A stretch of DNA of 6,814 bases from Candidatus Zhuqueibacterota bacterium 4484_188 (lineage in GTDB: Bacteria; Calditrichota; Calditrichia; RBG-13-44-9), in contig MVCZ01000093.1 of the NCBI GenBank assembly GCA_002049825.1, positions 1-6,814 of the forward strand, in the 5' to 3' direction. Under the pieces are notes generated by a model. The model saw only the letters and a list, made by a program, of their open reading frames with translations. It did no database searches and was not told the DNA's origin. Of this stretch, positions 4,959 to 6,814 are shown piece after piece. Made by a program: the position numbers and the translations under genes. The first letter of the stretch is position 1. Every line of letters begins with the position of its first letter.

Positions 4959-6814
4959 TGAATTTTCACAACCGGAAGAGCAGCAAATTAGCCTTCAGGA
5001 TTATTTACGCATCATATACCGTGGTCGCTGGATTATCGCTATTTCATTTATCATTGTCATCATTGCTACGGCGTATTATACTTTTACGGCTTCCAAAGTG
5101 TACGAGGCAGACGGAAAAATCATCGTGCAAAGCCAGGGCTCTATGGAGCGGGCTTTATTCAATATGAACTATTTTGGCAACCAGACTACACTGATTACCA
5201 ACCAGGTGGAAGTGCTGAAGAGCCGGCAACTGGCTGAGGAGGTAGTGAAATATCTGGAGGCGGTGCCATACCGTGACTCGCTGCAGATTTTCCAGCCGAA
5301 TGACGAAGGTATGTACATGAATTTTCGTGACCAGACCGCCTGGATAATGGGTCATCTGGAAGTGAATCCCAAGAAAGACACCGATGTAATTGAAATTAAC
5401 GTGATTTTAACCTGAGCGAACTCCGTGAACTGCGGCAATTCCTGGAAAAACAATTGGAGAAAAAGGGAGAAGAATTAAAGAAATCGGAAGAAGCGCTGAA
5501 AAATTACCGCGAAGAAGAAAAATTGGTTTCTCTGGATGATGCCACCAGTGAACTGATTAACCGCATGGCAGAAACCCAGGCAGAACTGGAGCAATCCGTA
5601 GTGGAACTGGATGCCAACCTGGAAAGGAAAAAATCCCTGGAAGCTCAATTGGAGGAACGGAAAAGAAGTCTCTCGTCAGATGTTACCATTAGCGCAACGC
5701 CATTGCTCAGCGAGTTGCAAACGCAGTATTCCAAACTTGCTGCCGAAAAAGTTACTTATGAAACGCTGCTGTCCCAGGACCGGGTAAATCCCTCCGAATA
5801 CAGGCTGCAATTGGAAAGTATTAACAACCGAATGAAAGCCTTGAAAAAGCGGTTACAGGGGGAGGCGCAGAAAATTGCCGCGACTAACATGATCCAGGAT
5901 CCGCTCTTAGTAGCTCAGAACCTGACGGTGGAAATTTTAAATACCGAAACGCAGATCAAGGGATTGCGGGCAAAGATTAGCGCGCTTCAGGATGTGGTGA
6001 ACAGTTACGATTATCAACTTTCCAAATTGCCCAACCAGGCGTTGGAACTGGCACGACTGATGCGGCAGCAGCAAGTGGATCAGGAAACCTATTTGTTGAT
6101 GACCCAGAAATTAGAAGAAACCCGGATTTCACTTGCCGGGCAAAAAGAAAATATCAAGATTCTGGACAAAGCCATTGTTCCGCTTTTTCCCATTAAGCCC
6201 AAGAAAAAAATGAATCTCATGTTGGGGGCACTGATCGGTCTGGGGTTGGGAATCGGTCTTACCTTTCTGCTGGAATATTTCGACAACTCAATTAAGGACC
6301 CGGAAGAACTCGAACGATTGGGATTACCGATATTGGCGACAATTCCTGAGATATCGCCATCCCAATTAGTAAAAAAAGTGAAGCGCAGGGGAGGGAATAC
6401 CGAAGTAATGAGCGATGCGGAAACAATTGCCACCCGGTTAATTGCCCATTACGACCCCAAATCGCCCATTTCGGAAGCTTACCGCACCTTCCGAACGAAT
6501 ATTCAGTTTAAAAATAAACAGTCAAAGAATATTGTCGCGCTGGTAACCAGTTCTGCCCCGAAAGAGGGAAAATCGACCACCGTGGCTAACCTGGCGATTA
6601 CTATGGCACAGTTAGGAAGTCGGACTATATTGGTGGACACCGACCTTCGCCGACCGGTAATCCACTCCATTTTTAATGCCCGCAAAGAAATGGGCGTCAC
6701 CAACTACCTGATGGGGAAAGTAGGACTCGAGGATATCGTAAAACCCACATTTGTTGACAATCTCTCGATTATCACTTCCGGTCCGCTTCCGCCCAATCCA
6801 TCCGAACTGTTGGG
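4945..6814 (+). pseudogene. Wzc-like polysaccharide co-polymerase / bacterial tyrosine autokinase, frame-disrupted and cut by window end
   Basis: Wzc-type proteins sit in the inner membrane, govern chain length and export of capsule or exopolysaccharide, and cycle through tyrosine autophosphorylation. The first frame (4945-5415, 156 residues) has a Wzz domain: ISLQDYLRIIYRGRW, membrane helix 1 at about 29-48, then VYEADGKIIVQ. It ends at VIEINVILT. A second frame, open without stops from about 5403 to the end, continues LSELRELRQFLEKQLEKK, a long coiled coil to about 6100, and QVDQETYLLMTQKLEE. Next come the proline-rich PLFPIKPKKK and membrane helix 2 (about 6213-6275). The kinase begins with SEAYRTFRTNIQF, Walker A APKEGKST (6555-6578) and Walker A' ILVDTDLRRP (6627-6656). 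Walker B and the C-terminal tyrosine cluster lie beyond the window. About 20-30 codons seem missing at the frame junction. Length and export cluster neighbours are unknown. Confidence 0.88.

Noticed and set aside
1..6814. Mobile elements, CRISPR arrays, tRNA/rRNA genes, prophage or defence modules.
   Set aside because: No transposase or integrase, no regularly spaced repeats, no cloverleaf-like sequence and no defence-type domains are visible. The RecA-like ATPases here are FtsK and the tyrosine autokinase.

Overview
The window reads as ordinary chromosomal DNA of a diderm (Gram-negative) bacterium, with every gene on the + strand. LolA implies an outer membrane. FtsK has 'DPKKLELSIY' followed by 'DHYLA', and GcvT has 'LEKKYCLYGNDID'; both resemble proteins of the Fibrobacterota-Chlorobiota-Bacteroidota (FCB) side of the tree, perhaps Calditrichota or a neighbour. 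That placement is from memory of family sequences and is only moderately secure.

Layout. (1) 1-408: the 3' two thirds of plsY, a membrane acyltransferase of phospholipid synthesis. (2) 405-1369: gcvT, the aminomethyltransferase of the glycine cleavage system, overlapping plsY by ATGA. It is broken twice: by a 13-bp tandem duplication near its 5' end, and by an out-of-frame internal deletion near its 3' end. The genuine C-terminal tail survives in another frame. (3) 1370-1694: an intergenic region with a terminator, a second strong hairpin, a 14-bp perfect palindrome and a plausible promoter. (4) 1695-4172: intact ftsK, the septal DNA translocase. (5) 4193-4828: intact lolA, the periplasmic lipoprotein carrier, 20 bp downstream and probably in the same operon. 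(6) 4829-4944: a spacer that carries a sequence element also found upstream of ftsK, plus an imperfect duplicate of the next gene's translation start region. (7) 4945-6814: a Wzc-like polysaccharide co-polymerase/tyrosine autokinase gene starting with TTG. It is split by an out-of-frame deletion and runs off the window end.

The genes share an envelope and division theme: phospholipid synthesis, chromosome segregation at the septum, lipoprotein transport and capsule/exopolysaccharide export. GcvT is the metabolic exception. I see no mobile element, CRISPR array, RNA gene or new defence-like system. The most notable signal is the set of three frame-breaking lesions, confined to the two genes most likely to be dispensable while ftsK and lolA are clean. 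This could be recent gene decay or assembly error, and raw reads would decide it.
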